From assembly GCF_023093595.1 (NCBI RefSeq), contig NZ_JALLIK010000100.1, positions 1 to 64,000 on the forward strand: a DNA stretch of 64,000 nt, written 5' to 3'. The translations under genes were made by a program, and so were the position numbers. The notes beneath the pieces were generated by a model that was not told the origin of the DNA, searched no databases, and saw nothing but the letters and a program-made list of their open reading frames with translations. Source of the DNA: Thauera aromatica_A. Its GTDB lineage: Bacteria > Pseudomonadota > Gammaproteobacteria > Burkholderiales > Rhodocyclaceae. Numbering within the stretch: position 1 is the first letter of the stretch; each line of letters opens with the position of its first letter. Below, in pieces: positions 55,613 to 64,000 of this stretch.

Positions 55613-56440
55613 TCAGCGCGGGGCCGGGATCATGCGCTGGTGCATGTCCACCTGCGGGTAGGGGATGGTGATGCCGTTCTCGTCGAAGGCGATCTTCACC
55701 TTTTCCTTCAGGTCGCACATCGTCGCGAAGTAGTCGTCCGTGGCCACCCAGGGGCGGACGTGGAGGTTGACGCTGCTGTCGGCGAGATCGGCGACGCCGA
55801 TGAAGGGGGGCGGATCGGCGAGCAGGCGGGGTTCGTCCCGCAGCACCTGTTCGATGATCGCCTTCACCTTGCGGATGTCGTCGTCGTAGCTGATGCCGAA
55901 GGTCAGATCGATGCGGCGGGTGGCGCGGGCGGAAAAATTGGTGATCACGCCGGAGTAGATCGCACCGTTGGGAACGATGATTTCGCGGTTGTCCACGGTG
56001 CGGAAGGTGGAGCTGAAGATGTTGATCTTTTCGACCACCCCCGCGGTGCCGGCGGCCTCGACGAAGTCGCCGGCCTTGAACGGGCGGAACACGATCAGCA
56101 TCACTCCGGCGGCGAAGTTCTTCAGCGAATCCTGCAAGGCGAGGCCGATCGCGAGGCCGGCGGCACCGATCAGCGCCACCAGCGAGGTGGTGTCTACGCC
56201 GAGGCGGTCGAGTGCGGCGATGATCACCACCAGGAGCAGCACCCCTTGCAGGATCGAGACGATGAAATTCACCAGGATGTCGTCGAGCCGGGCGCGGACG
56301 AGCAGCTTGCGCACGAGGGCGACGATGCCGCGCGACACCCAGCGCCCGAGCACGAAGATGCCGAGGGCGAACAGCAGGTTGATGCCCCAGGGCAGGGCGT
56401 AGGCGTCGATCCAGTCGAGTTTGGTGAGGGTGTCGAGCAT
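55613..56440 (-). CDS. MscS-type mechanosensitive channel
   Basis: A 275-residue channel with the MscS core: three N-terminal helices, the pore helix LVALIGAAGLAIGLALQDSL (about 85-104, Ala/Gly-rich) and the beta domain FKAGDFVEAAGTAGVVEKIN and VPNGAIYSGVITNFS. It lies 43 bp downstream of the glucosylglycerol synthesis gene on the same strand, forming an osmotic-stress pair: release of solutes and synthesis of a compatible solute. Confidence 0.95.
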   Translation of the reverse strand: MLDTLTKLDWIDAYALPWGINLLFALGIFVLGRWVSRGIVALVRKLLVRARLDDILVNFIVSILQGVLLLVVIIAALDRLGVDTTSLVALIGAAGLAIGLALQDSLKNFAAGVMLIVFRPFKAGDFVEAAGTAGVVEKINIFSSTFRTVDNREIIVPNGAIYSGVITNFSARATRRIDLTFGISYDDDIRKVKAIIEQVLRDEPRLLADPPPFIGVADLADSSVNLHVRPWVATDDYFATMCDLKEKVKIAFDENGITIPYPQVDMHQRMIPAPR

Positions 56441-56483
56441 GGGCTTTCCTTGCGGTCGATGATCGGTCGGCTGGCCGGATCGC

Positions 56484-58781
56484 TCAGGCGGCGAGCACTT
56501 CGTCCGGGGCGGGCTGCGGCGGCACGGAGGCGGCCGTCGATGCCGGCGGTGCCGGTTGCGCATTCACCGCGTCGAGGAAGTCCTGTCCCCAGCGCTGGAT
56601 GTCATTGTGGCAGACGATCTCGAACAACTCGCGCAGGCGCGCTTCGGCTTCGGCACGGTTCATCGCGATCGCGAAGTAGAGCTTGGCGGTGAGGTCGTGG
56701 AGATCGTGCGGGTTGGTCAGCACCGCGCCGTGCAGTTCCGCCGCCGCACCGGCGAATTCGGACAGCACGAGCACGCCCTGGCCGCCGATCAGGCCCTGGG
56801 TGGCGGCGTATTCCTTGGCGACGAGATTGAGGCCGTCGCGCAGCGGGGTGATCCACATCACGTCGGCCATCGCATACCAGGCCACGACCTCTTCGAACGG
56901 CAGTGCGCGGAAGAAGAACTGCACCGGCGTCCAGCCGACGCGGGCGAAGCGGCCATTGACCTTGCCCACGGCCTGCTCGATGCGGGTCTGGAGCTCGTCG
57001 TAGACGGTCATCTCCTTCGCTGCCGGCACGCAGACCGCGAGCAGCGACACCTTGCCGCACAGCTCGGGGTGGGCTTCGAGCAGGCGCTCGAAGGCGACGA
57101 GCTTTTCCAGCGTGCCCTTGGTGTAGTCCAGGCGCTCGACCGACAGGATCACGCGGGTGCCGGCGAGCTCGCGGCGCAGCGTGGCCAGCCGCGCGGTGGT
57201 CTGCGGTGCTGCCAGCACCGCGCGCACGCGCTCGACGTCGAGCCCCACCGGGTGGGCGCCGAGGCCGATGCGGCGACCGCCGGCTTCGATCACGGTGCTC
57301 ACTTCATCGAGCCCGACGGCGCAGCCGTAGGTGAGGTAGCGCGGTGCGCAGGCCCGGGTCTCGAGCACTTTCAGCGGCCCTGTGCCGCGCGCGACATCGA
57401 CGAAGTTCTCGGCCTGGCGCGGGATGTGAAAGCCGATGTAGTCGCACTGCAGCAGGCTGCCGACGATGTCGCGGCGCCAGGGCAGGACGTTGAACACATC
57501 GGCCGAAGGGAAGTAGGTATGGTGGAAGAAGGCAATCTTCAGGTCCGGGCGCAGCTCGCGCAGGGTCGCCGGCACCATCCACAAGTTGTAATCGTGGATC
57601 CACACTACCGCGCCTTCGGCGGCTTCGGCTGCGGTGCGTTCGGCGAACAGGCGGTTGACCTTGAGGAATACCGTCCAGTCCTCCTCGCGGAATACCGCGC
57701 GTTCCCAGAACGTGTGCAGCGTCGGCCAGAAGGCTTCCTTGGAGAAGCGCTTGTAGAAGGTGTCGACGTCGTCCTGGCTCAGCGCAACGCGGGCGGCGAC
57801 GAGCTCCGGGTAGCGTTCGCGATCGACTTCGGTGTGGGTCTCGAAAGGCAGCGCCTTCTTCGGGTCGTGGACCGCCCAGGCCACCCACGAACCCTTGCGG
57901 CTGTTGCCGAAAAAGGACAGCAGGGTGGGGATGATGCCGTTCGGCGAACTCGGGCGGCGGCGGGCGAGGCGCCCGTTGTCGAACACTTCCTCGTACGGCA
58001 GGCGGTGATAGACCATCACCAGCTCGGCCTTGCCGGGCGCGTCCATGGCCTGGACTTCGGCCTCGATGCCGCTGCCGCCGAGAAAACCGAAGTGGGCCAT
58101 CGCCTCGAGAATCCCTCCGCAGCCGGTGTGGATCGCGTGCAGTACCCGTGTGCGGTCGCGGGTGGCCTCGAGCAGGGCGGGTTCGGACTCGCCGACGCAG
58201 ACGCCGATGAAGCCCGCTTCGTACATCGACAGGTCGTTCAGAGTGTCGCCGGCGACCAGCACCGAGTCGTGCTCGAGACCGAGATGGCGGACCAGCGCGG
58301 ACAGCGTGCTGCCCTTGTTCACGCCGCGCGGCAGGATGTCGAGATAGCGCTGCGCCGAATGGAGCACATCGCAGCCGAGTCCGGCGGCGACCTCCCCGAT
58401 CCTGGCGTCGACCGCTTCGGCCGTGCAGAAGTAGGAGCAGCGCCGCTGCTGCGGGACTTCCTGGCGTTCGAGGGCGCCGAACGCGGCCATCGCCTGGGCG
58501 ACCGTGTGTTCGCCCGGCCAGCGCGCATCGATGTCCGACTGCAGCGGCTGCACGGGCTGGCGGCTGCGGCCGTCGACGATGGTCGCGCCGACGTCGCAGA
58601 TGATGTAATCGGGCACCGGGATGGTCGGGTCGGAGAGGATCGGCAGCACCACTTCCAGACCGCGGCCGGTGACGAAGGCGAGCTTGATTCCGGGGTGGGC
58701 GCCGATCAGCTGGTAGAGGCGCTGGCGGTTTTCCGGGTGGCCGGCGAGGAAGGTGCCGTCGAGATCGGTGGCGAGCAGCAT
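56484..58781 (-). CDS. ggpPS: Fused glucosylglycerol-phosphate phosphatase/synthase (GgpPS)
   Basis: A 765-residue protein. The N-terminal HAD domain (1 to about 250) begins LLATDLDGTFLAGHPENRQR, with later VLVAGDTLNDLSMYEAG; the C-terminal GT20 domain (about 290-745) has GAVVWIHDYNLWMVP, IAFFHHTYFPS and LRDGLNLVAKEYAA. A GT20 with fused HAD is the layout of GgpPS (glucosylglycerol-phosphate synthase plus phosphatase) rather than OtsA/OtsB. It would make glucosylglycerol from ADP-glucose and glycerol-3-phosphate. AAGGAGA precedes the ATG. A trehalose-phosphate enzyme is the alternative. Confidence 0.82.
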   Translation of the reverse strand: MLLATDLDGTFLAGHPENRQRLYQLIGAHPGIKLAFVTGRGLEVVLPILSDPTIPVPDYIICDVGATIVDGRSRQPVQPLQSDIDARWPGEHTVAQAMAAFGALERQEVPQQRRCSYFCTAEAVDARIGEVAAGLGCDVLHSAQRYLDILPRGVNKGSTLSALVRHLGLEHDSVLVAGDTLNDLSMYEAGFIGVCVGESEPALLEATRDRTRVLHAIHTGCGGILEAMAHFGFLGGSGIEAEVQAMDAPGKAELVMVYHRLPYEEVFDNGRLARRRPSSPNGIIPTLLSFFGNSRKGSWVAWAVHDPKKALPFETHTEVDRERYPELVAARVALSQDDVDTFYKRFSKEAFWPTLHTFWERAVFREEDWTVFLKVNRLFAERTAAEAAEGAVVWIHDYNLWMVPATLRELRPDLKIAFFHHTYFPSADVFNVLPWRRDIVGSLLQCDYIGFHIPRQAENFVDVARGTGPLKVLETRACAPRYLTYGCAVGLDEVSTVIEAGGRRIGLGAHPVGLDVERVRAVLAAPQTTARLATLRRELAGTRVILSVERLDYTKGTLEKLVAFERLLEAHPELCGKVSLLAVCVPAAKEMTVYDELQTRIEQAVGKVNGRFARVGWTPVQFFFRALPFEEVVAWYAMADVMWITPLRDGLNLVAKEYAATQGLIGGQGVLVLSEFAGAAAELHGAVLTNPHDLHDLTAKLYFAIAMNRAEAEARLRELFEIVCHNDIQRWGQDFLDAVNAQPAPPASTAASVPPQPAPDEVLAA

Positions 58782-59106
58782 GTGCGGTTCTCCTTGTGGG
58801 TGAACGCCGACATCGGTGCCGACTGGTTCGATTCGGAATGCCCGGCAAGGGGAGGGGGCGGCGGTGGGAGCGCTGGCGGCCGCGCCGGGAGGGCTTGCGT
58901 GCGGCGGTGCTTGGGGCCGGAGGGGCTGATGCTGCAGCTGTGGCCGCCGCGGTGCCGGACGGAACGTTTGGACAAATATTGTAAGCCGGTTTTGCTGCGA
59001 TGCACAACCCGTAGTCGCAGGCGCGCTCGGGCAAGGGCGGCTTGTTGCCGGCAGCCGCTCCCGCGACAATCGGCCTTTTATCGACCTGCTACGGGAAGGA
59101 TCGGCA
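58782..59106. other. 325-bp divergent intergenic region with long ggpPS 5' UTR
   Basis: No gene is supported. The minus-strand promoter at 58978-59007 would give ggpPS a leader of about 190 nt, GC-rich (58830-58940) and able to fold strongly. The remaining right side must hold the promoter of the small secreted-protein gene at 59107, for which I see no clear pair. Confidence 0.5.
58978..59007 (-). promoter_or_regulatory. Sigma-70 promoter of ggpPS
   Basis: On the minus strand TTGTGC (59007-59002), 18 bp, TACAAT (58983-58978). It is the best promoter in the divergent region and is followed by a long untranslated leader. Confidence 0.55.
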
Positions 59107-59508
59107 ATGATCAGGGTCGCAACAAGGATGGCGCTGTTTCTCGGGCTGGCCCTCGGCGGCCTGCCCGGGCTTGCCCAGCAGGGCGGCGAGGGCGGGGCCT
59201 TGCGCCTCGAATGCGGGGGGATCGGCCTCGAAGAGTCGCAGCGCATGCGCGCCGATGCGCCGATGCATGCGCTGACGCTGCTGTTTTCCACCGTCGACGG
59301 CGCCTATCTGGCCGATGTGGCGACGCGCATCGACGATCCGCTCGCCGGGCGCCGCGTCGAAGCCTTGTGCGGGCCGATCGGCCAGGTCGATGTCGCGGAG
59401 GCGGGGCGCTATCGGATCACCGCGCGTTTCGGCGGCGTCACCCAGGAACACTGGGTCGATCTGGTGCCGGGCGGCGGTGCGCGCCTGGCGCTGCGGTGGA
59501 CGGAATAA
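59107..59508 (+). CDS. Small secreted protein of unknown function
   Basis: A 133-residue protein with a signal peptide (cleavage near GLAQQ). Two cysteines (in LECGG and ALCGP) probably form a disulphide. The remainder is beta-rich (ITARFGGVTQEHWVDLVPGG), with an overall look of a small immunoglobulin-like or carboxypeptidase-regulatory-like fold. I do not recognise a family. It is 51 bp upstream of trpS on the same strand, possibly co-transcribed. Confidence 0.75.
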   Translation: MIRVATRMALFLGLALGGLPGLAQQGGEGGALRLECGGIGLEESQRMRADAPMHALTLLFSTVDGAYLADVATRIDDPLAGRRVEALCGPIGQVDVAEAGRYRITARFGGVTQEHWVDLVPGGGARLALRWTE

Positions 59509-59559
59509 GCGGCCCGGGGGCTCTGCTAAACTCGCGCCTTTGTCCGGCCGGAGCAATCC

Positions 59560-60870
59560 ATGACTGTCCAGCGCGTTCTCACCGGGATCACCACCTCGGG
59601 CACGCCCCACCTCGGCAACTACGCCGGTGCGATCCGCCCGGCGGTCGCCGCCAGCCGCCACCCCGGGGTCGAGAGCTTCTACTTCCTCGCCGACTACCAC
59701 GCGCTGATCAAGACCGCCGATCCGGCGCGGGTGCAGCGCTCGACGCTGGAAATCGCCGCCACCTGGCTCGCCGCCGGGCTCGACACCGGGCGGGTGTGGT
59801 TCTACCGCCAGTCCGACATCCCCGAGATTCCCGAGCTGACCTGGCTGCTCACCTGTGTCGCCGGCAAGGGCCTGCTCAACCGCGCCCACGCCTACAAGGC
59901 GGCGGTGGACAAGAACGCCGCCGACGGCCTCGACCCCGATGCCGGGGTCAGCATGGGGCTGTTCATGTATCCGGTGCTGATGGCCGCCGACATCCTGATG
60001 TTCAAGGCCAACTCGGTGCCGGTCGGGCGCGACCAGATCCAGCACCTCGAGATGGCGCGCGACATCGCCGGCAGCTTCAACCACCTCTATGGCGAGCACT
60101 TCGTCCTGCCGGAAGCGGCGATCGATGCCTCGGTGGCGACCCTGCCCGGGCTCGACGGGCGCAAGATGAGCAAGAGCTACGACAACACCATCCCGCTGTT
60201 CGCGCCGCCGGCTGAGCTGAAGAAGCTGATCTTCTCCATCGTCACCGACTCGAAGGCGCCGGGCGAGCCCAAGGACGCCGACGGTTCGGCGCTGTTCCAG
60301 CTCTACCAGGCCTTCTCCAGCGCCGAAGAAGCGCGCGCGATGCGCACCGCCTTCGACGACGGCATCGCCTGGGGCGAAGCCAAGCAGGCGCTGTTCGAGC
60401 GTATCGAGGGCGCGGTGGCGCCGATGCGCGACCAATACCAGGCGCTGATCGCCGAGCCGGCGCGGATCGAGCGCCAGCTGCGCGAAGGCGCGGAGAAGGC
60501 GCGCGTGCTCGCCGCCCCCTTCCTCGCCGAGCTGCGCCACGCCGTCGGCCTGCGCAGCCTCGCCACCGCGCCCGCCGCGGCGGGCGCGGCGAAGCCGAAA
60601 CCCGCCGCGCTGCCGCAGTTCAAGCAGTACCGCGAAGCCGACGGCCGCTTCCATTTCAAGCTCGTCGATGGCGACGGCCGCCTGCTGCTGCAGGGCGCCG
60701 GCTTCGCCTCGCCGCGCGAGGCGGGCGCGGTGGTGGCGGCGCTCAAGCAGGGCGCCGCGTTCGCGGTCGAGGGCGCGGCCGTCGTGGTCGACGGGCAGAA
60801 CGTGGCCGCACTGGCCGAGGACGTGAGCCCCGCCGAGCTCACCGAGGCCCTGGCGGCGTTCGCCGCCTGA
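59560..60870 (+). CDS. trpS: Tryptophanyl-tRNA synthetase with C-terminal extension
   Basis: A 436-residue class I synthetase. The HIGH-type motif is TGITTSGTPHLGNY, and GLDGRKMSKSYDNTIPLF holds the KMSKS loop. PVGRDQIQHLEMARDIA is the tryptophan-specific region. The catalytic core ends near residue 340; a linker rich in Ala/Pro/Lys is followed by about 80 residues (FKQYREADGRFHFKLVDGDG) resembling a YegP/DUF1508 domain, which occurs in a subset of betaproteobacterial TrpS. Confidence 0.95.
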   Translation: MTVQRVLTGITTSGTPHLGNYAGAIRPAVAASRHPGVESFYFLADYHALIKTADPARVQRSTLEIAATWLAAGLDTGRVWFYRQSDIPEIPELTWLLTCVAGKGLLNRAHAYKAAVDKNAADGLDPDAGVSMGLFMYPVLMAADILMFKANSVPVGRDQIQHLEMARDIAGSFNHLYGEHFVLPEAAIDASVATLPGLDGRKMSKSYDNTIPLFAPPAELKKLIFSIVTDSKAPGEPKDADGSALFQLYQAFSSAEEARAMRTAFDDGIAWGEAKQALFERIEGAVAPMRDQYQALIAEPARIERQLREGAEKARVLAAPFLAELRHAVGLRSLATAPAAAGAAKPKPAALPQFKQYREADGRFHFKLVDGDGRLLLQGAGFASPREAGAVVAALKQGAAFAVEGAAVVVDGQNVAALAEDVSPAELTEALAAFAA

Positions 60871-60907
60871 GCCGGCGGCGCGGTCGGGCAAGCCGGTCGC
60901 GCACGCA

Positions 60908-60924
60908 GCGGGCGGGCAGCCCGC
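60908..60924. terminator. Possible weak hairpin between convergent trpS and methyltransferase genes
   Basis: GCGGGC (60908-60913), five bases, GCCCGC (60919-60924) in the 65-bp gap between two converging genes. No T-run; the short stem makes this a tentative call. Confidence 0.25.
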
Positions 60925-60935
60925 AGCCCGGTCCT

Positions 60936-61787
60936 TCAATGCCGGGCGATCACCACCTCGAGGTATTCGCCCGGCACCACCAGTGAATCCTCGCCGCCGA
61001 CGTTGAGGGACTCGAGCAGGGCCATCAGGTCGGCATGGAGGTGGGCCTGGCCGGTCTCGTCGAGTGCGGCGAAGGCCTTGTGGGTGGGGCCGTAGTAGTT
61101 GCGGAAGATCTCGATCCAGTGTTCCGGCGAGCGGTAGCGGAAGTTGAAGCTGCGGCGGCTGCACCGGATGTCCTCGGCGTGGGCGCCGAACAGTTCCACC
61201 AGATAGGGCTCGTCGCCCCATTTCACCGGTGAGCGCAGCCCGGCCGGCGGCGGTACGTGCGCGCCGACGGTGCGGAACAGGCGGCCGATGAAGCCCTCCG
61301 GCGTCCATGCGGCGATGCCGATGCGCCCGCCCGGACGCACGACCCGCAGCAGCTCCTCGGCGGTGCGCTGGTGGTCGGGTGCGAACATCGCGCCGAAGGT
61401 GGACAGCGCGACGTCGAACTCGCCGTCGGCGAAGGGCAGGGCCTCGACGTCGGCGACCTGGAAGCGCACCGCCAGCCCTTCGGCGCGTGCGCGTGCGGCG
61501 GCCTTGTCGAGCAGCGTGGACACGTAGTCGGTGGACGTGACCTCGGCGAAGCGGCGCGCGGCGGCCAGCGTGGCGTTGCCGTTGCCGGCGGCGACATCGA
61601 GCACGCGCTCGCCGGCGCGCACGTCCGCGGTCTCGGCCAGGTGCTCGCCGACGATCTGCAGGGTGGTGCCGATGACCGCGTAGTCGCCGCTGGCCCAGGT
61701 GGCCTGCTGGCGCTGCTTGATCGCGGCGAGATCCGGGGTGGCGGGGGCGCTGGCGATGGCCGCGCGCAGTTCGGTGGGGGCGTTCAT
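60936..61787 (-). CDS. Class I SAM-dependent methyltransferase
   Basis: A 283-residue methyltransferase of the UbiE/Methyltransf_11 type. The SAM-binding motif I is VLDVAAGNGNATLAAARRF (about 62-80), followed by DVEALPFADGEFDVALSTFG (motif II/III) and LLRVVRPGGRIGIAAWTPEG. The substrate is unknown. It is divergent from an AraC regulator (182 bp between starts), which may control it. Confidence 0.9.
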   Translation of the reverse strand: MNAPTELRAAIASAPATPDLAAIKQRQQATWASGDYAVIGTTLQIVGEHLAETADVRAGERVLDVAAGNGNATLAAARRFAEVTSTDYVSTLLDKAAARARAEGLAVRFQVADVEALPFADGEFDVALSTFGAMFAPDHQRTAEELLRVVRPGGRIGIAAWTPEGFIGRLFRTVGAHVPPPAGLRSPVKWGDEPYLVELFGAHAEDIRCSRRSFNFRYRSPEHWIEIFRNYYGPTHKAFAALDETGQAHLHADLMALLESLNVGGEDSLVVPGEYLEVVIARH

Positions 61788-61969
61788 CTGATGTCTCCTT
61801 GCTCTGGGGGTGGGGCGGACCTCTGTGGATCCGTGTCGGGCGTGACCGCGACCGACGCCTGCATTCTTTCGCTGTGGCGGGTTCGATGCTTCACTGGAAA
61901 TCCGGCAGGCTTGATCGTGCGTCCGCCCTTGCCCGCACGCGCCTGCCCGATTTGCGGAGGTCCTGCCCG

Positions 61970-63037
61970 ATGGGGCGCGATACCCTGTCCGACCTGCTCG
62001 GCACCGTGCGCTTGCGTGCCGCGGTCTTCTACTACGTGAGCTGCTGGCGCAACTGGGCGACCGAGGCGCCGCCGGCGCGCGAGATCGCCGCGGCGGTGAT
62101 GCCCGGCGCCGATCACGTGATGGCCTTCCACATGGTCGTGCGCGGCAGCGGCTGGGCCGCGGTCAGCGGCGAGGTGCCGCTGCGGCTGGCGAGCGGCGAC
62201 ATCGTCGTGCTGCCGCATGGCGATGCGCACGTGATGTCGAGCGCACCCGGCCTGGCGGCCGAGCGCCTGCAGCCGGAGTGGGTGTTCGCCAACCGTGATG
62301 CACCGCGGCCGATCCCGGTCAGCTACCGCGACGGCATCGGCCTGCCCGCCCCGACCGCGCCCAGCGACGATGCCGATGCCGTGCTGGTGTGCGGCTTCCT
62401 GGGTTGCGACCTGCGCCCGTTCAACCCGCTGGTCGCCGCGCTGCCGCGGCTGCTGCACCTGCCGGCGGCGCGGGCCGGGGGCTGGATGGCGCACGTCATC
62501 GACCAGGCGGCGCGCGAGTCCGCCGAGCGCCGGGCGGGGGGCGACGCGGTGCTCGAGCGCCTGGCGGAGATGATGTTCGTCGACACCGTGCGCCGCTACC
62601 TCGACGACCTGCCCGCCGACGCCCGGGGCTGGCTGGCCGGGCTGCGCGACCGCCAGGTCGGGCGCGCGCTCGCGCTGCTGCATGGCGATCCGGCGCACGG
62701 ATGGACGATCGACGAGCTCGGGCGGCAGGTCGGCCTGTCGCGCTCGGCCCTGCACGAGCGCTTCGTGCAGCTGCTCGGCCAGCCGCCGATGCACTACCTC
62801 GCGAGCTGGCGCATCCAGCTCGGCTCGCGCCTGCTGCGCGAGACCCGCCACACGGTGGCGGCGATCGCGGTGGAAGTCGGCTACGAGTCGGAAGCGGCGT
62901 TCTCGCGCAGCTTCAAGCGCCTGGTCGGCGTGCCGCCGGCGGCCTGGCGGCGGCAGGATCAGCCGGCCGTGCCGCCCACGGCATCCGCCACCACCACCTC
63001 GGTCAGCTCCGGCGCGCACAGCTCGATGAAGCGGTAG
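61970..63037 (+). CDS. AraC-family regulator with cupin_6-type N-terminus
   Basis: A 355-residue regulator. Residues about 1-200 form the cupin-type ligand domain (RLRAAVFYYVSCWRNWATE, LASGDIVVLPHGDAHVM); the C-terminal double helix-turn-helix shows WTIDELGRQVGLSRSALHERF and IAVEVGYESEAAFSRSFKRLVG. GGAGG lies nine bases before the ATG. It is divergent from the methyltransferase. Its last 26 codons (Ser/Thr-rich) lie over the 3' end of the convergent cysB-type gene, a 79-bp antisense overlap. Confidence 0.9.
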   Translation: MGRDTLSDLLGTVRLRAAVFYYVSCWRNWATEAPPAREIAAAVMPGADHVMAFHMVVRGSGWAAVSGEVPLRLASGDIVVLPHGDAHVMSSAPGLAAERLQPEWVFANRDAPRPIPVSYRDGIGLPAPTAPSDDADAVLVCGFLGCDLRPFNPLVAALPRLLHLPAARAGGWMAHVIDQAARESAERRAGGDAVLERLAEMMFVDTVRRYLDDLPADARGWLAGLRDRQVGRALALLHGDPAHGWTIDELGRQVGLSRSALHERFVQLLGQPPMHYLASWRIQLGSRLLRETRHTVAAIAVEVGYESEAAFSRSFKRLVGVPPAAWRRQDQPAVPPTASATTTSVSSGAHSSMKR

Positions 63038-63888
63038 GCGAAGCCGCGCAGGTAGTGGCCGCGGCGCACCGCGATGCGGGTGACGTTCTCGGCGAACAGG
63101 TGGGCGCTGTCGAGCTTGCGCAGGCCGCGGTCGCGCTCGGGGTCGAAGGCCATCGAGGCCAGGATGCCGACGCCCAGCCCGAGTTCGACATAGGTCTTGA
63201 TCACATCGGCATCCAGCGCCGACATCACCACATCGGGCGCCAGCCCGGCGCGGGTGAACGTCTGGTCGATCCGGGCGCGGCCGGTGAAGCCCTCGTGGTA
63301 GGTGATCACCGGGTGCGCGGCGATCGCCTCCAGGGTCAGCGGCTGCACCTGTTCCAGCGGGTGTCCGGCGGGGACGACCACGGCGTGCTGCCAGCCGTAA
63401 TAAGGGAAGGAGGCGAGCTCCGGCACCTCGGCCAGCGCCTCGGTGGCGACGCCGATGTCGGCCTCGCCGTCGAGCAGCATCTGCACGATCTCGCCCGGGC
63501 TGCCCTGGTGCAGCTTCAGGTGAACTTTCGGATAGGCGCGTTTGAAGGCCGCGACCACGGTCGGCAGCACGTAGCGTGCCTGGGTATGGGTGGTGACCAC
63601 GGTGAGCCGGCCTTCGTCGCGGTTGCTGTACTGCTCGGCCAGGCGCTTGACGTTGGCGGCGTCGAGCAGCATGCGCTCGACCATCACCACCAGCTCCTTG
63701 CCCGGCGGGGTCAGGCCGAGCAGGCGCTTGCCCTTGCGCACGAAGAGCTCGATGCCGAGCTCGTCCTCGAGGTCCTTGATGTGCTTGGACACCCCCGACT
63801 GCGAGGTGAACAGGGCGTTGGCGACCTCGGTGAGGTTGAAGCCGCGCCGCACCGTCTCGCGGATGATCCGCAACTGCTGGAAGTTCAT
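62959..63888 (-). CDS. cysB: CysB-type LysR regulator
   Basis: A 309-residue LysR regulator. The HTH is NFQQLRIIRETVRRGFNLTE and LFTSQSGVSKHIKDLEDELG; the effector domain begins GRLTVVTTHTQARYVLP, a CysB/Cbl hallmark, and has FPYYGWQHAVVVP and ITYHEGFTGRARID. CysB/Cbl proteins control sulphate assimilation and sulphonate use in response to O-acetylserine or sulphate. The ATG overlaps the stop of the gene upstream by two bases. Confidence 0.92.
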   Translation of the reverse strand: MNFQQLRIIRETVRRGFNLTEVANALFTSQSGVSKHIKDLEDELGIELFVRKGKRLLGLTPPGKELVVMVERMLLDAANVKRLAEQYSNRDEGRLTVVTTHTQARYVLPTVVAAFKRAYPKVHLKLHQGSPGEIVQMLLDGEADIGVATEALAEVPELASFPYYGWQHAVVVPAGHPLEQVQPLTLEAIAAHPVITYHEGFTGRARIDQTFTRAGLAPDVVMSALDADVIKTYVELGLGVGILASMAFDPERDRGLRKLDSAHLFAENVTRIAVRRGHYLRGFAYRFIELCAPELTEVVVADAVGGTAG

Positions 63889-64000
63889 ATCCCGGCGCCC
63901 GCGTCGAACTCGGCCCCGCCGGTGCTCGCGGCCGCCGGGCGCACGGTCTTGCCGTCGTGCGCGAACAGCGTCAGCCGCGAGGGGACGAGGCGTACCGGCT
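63885..64000 (-). CDS. 3' end of a gene running off the window
   Basis: About 38 residues in an open minus-strand frame, PVRLVPSRLTLFAHDGKTVR then PAAASTGGAEFDAGAGI, with a stop (TGA) that overlaps the cysB start. The product is not identifiable from this tail. The overlap suggests it is co-transcribed with cysB. Confidence 0.55.
   Translation of the reverse strand, partial: PVRLVPSRLTLFAHDGKTVRPAAASTGGAEFDAGAGI

Overview
The window reads as a chromosomal segment of a GC-rich betaproteobacterium, most likely of the Rhodocyclales/Zoogloeaceae type (Thauera, Azoarcus or a relative). Pointers are the GC-rich coding style, a TorF-family porin operon with glnK-amtB behind a sigma-54 promoter and an NtrC box, an S-adenosylhomocysteine riboswitch ahead of metH, a Liv-type ABC system, a fused glucosylglycerol-phosphate phosphatase/synthase, and an Mto-like porin-cytochrome cluster. 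The genus is inference; no rRNA or tRNA gene was seen.

Positions 87-17380 form one long minus-strand CRISPR-Cas locus of subtype III-B. In transcription order it holds a CARF/winged-helix-like protein (NE0113 family), cmr1, cas10 (cmr2), cmr3, a 47-aa unnamed ORF, cmr4, cmr5, cmr6, a RhuM-Fic/Doc protein, csx16, a Card1/Can2-type CARF nuclease, cas6, a lipoprotein, cas2a, cas1, a shortened Cas1-like protein without the catalytic residues, cas2b, the leader, and an array of 19 intact repeats plus one degenerate terminal repeat. Cas10 carries GGDD and so probably makes cyclic oligoadenylate; Card1 is the expected effector, and Csx16 and the NE0113 protein are candidate sensors or ring nucleases. 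The unusual parts are the doubled adaptation module (two Cas2, one catalytic and one degenerate Cas1), the Fic/Doc gene joined to the cmr genes by 4-nt overlaps, and a 10-bp palindrome (GCAAGCTTGC) found at the unit boundaries. Many spacers read as sense-strand mRNA pieces; two encode nearly the same peptide with different codons.

Positions 17755-21758 (+) hold a four-gene extracellular electron transfer cluster: monoheme cytochrome, NapC/CymA tetraheme, MtrA/MtoA decaheme and MtrB/MtoB porin. Convergent to it lies torF-glnK-amtB (minus), followed by ubiK, comM and a Bcr/CflA exporter (+), then a complete branched-chain amino acid or amide ABC transporter (livGFHM plus binding protein, 27863-32500), two BamE-like lipoproteins, metH and a bestrophin-like channel.

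Positions 38800-43800 are a patch of gene decay and small accessory genes: an in-frame acyl-CoA dehydrogenase/enoyl-CoA hydratase remnant, a YbhB-like protein, an Rrf2 regulator with an adjacent NDH-2-like flavoprotein, and broken amidohydrolase, epimerase and unknown fragments. After that come a macro-domain protein, a divergent second PRPP synthetase, NamZ and a DOMON-like protein, a 1909-residue hybrid sensor kinase with a C-terminal EAL domain divergent from a PAS-GAF-GGDEF-EAL protein, an osmoadaptation pair (MscS and GgpPS), trpS, a methyltransferase, an AraC regulator whose 3' end overlaps that of a convergent CysB-type regulator, and the 3' end of a gene that runs off the window.
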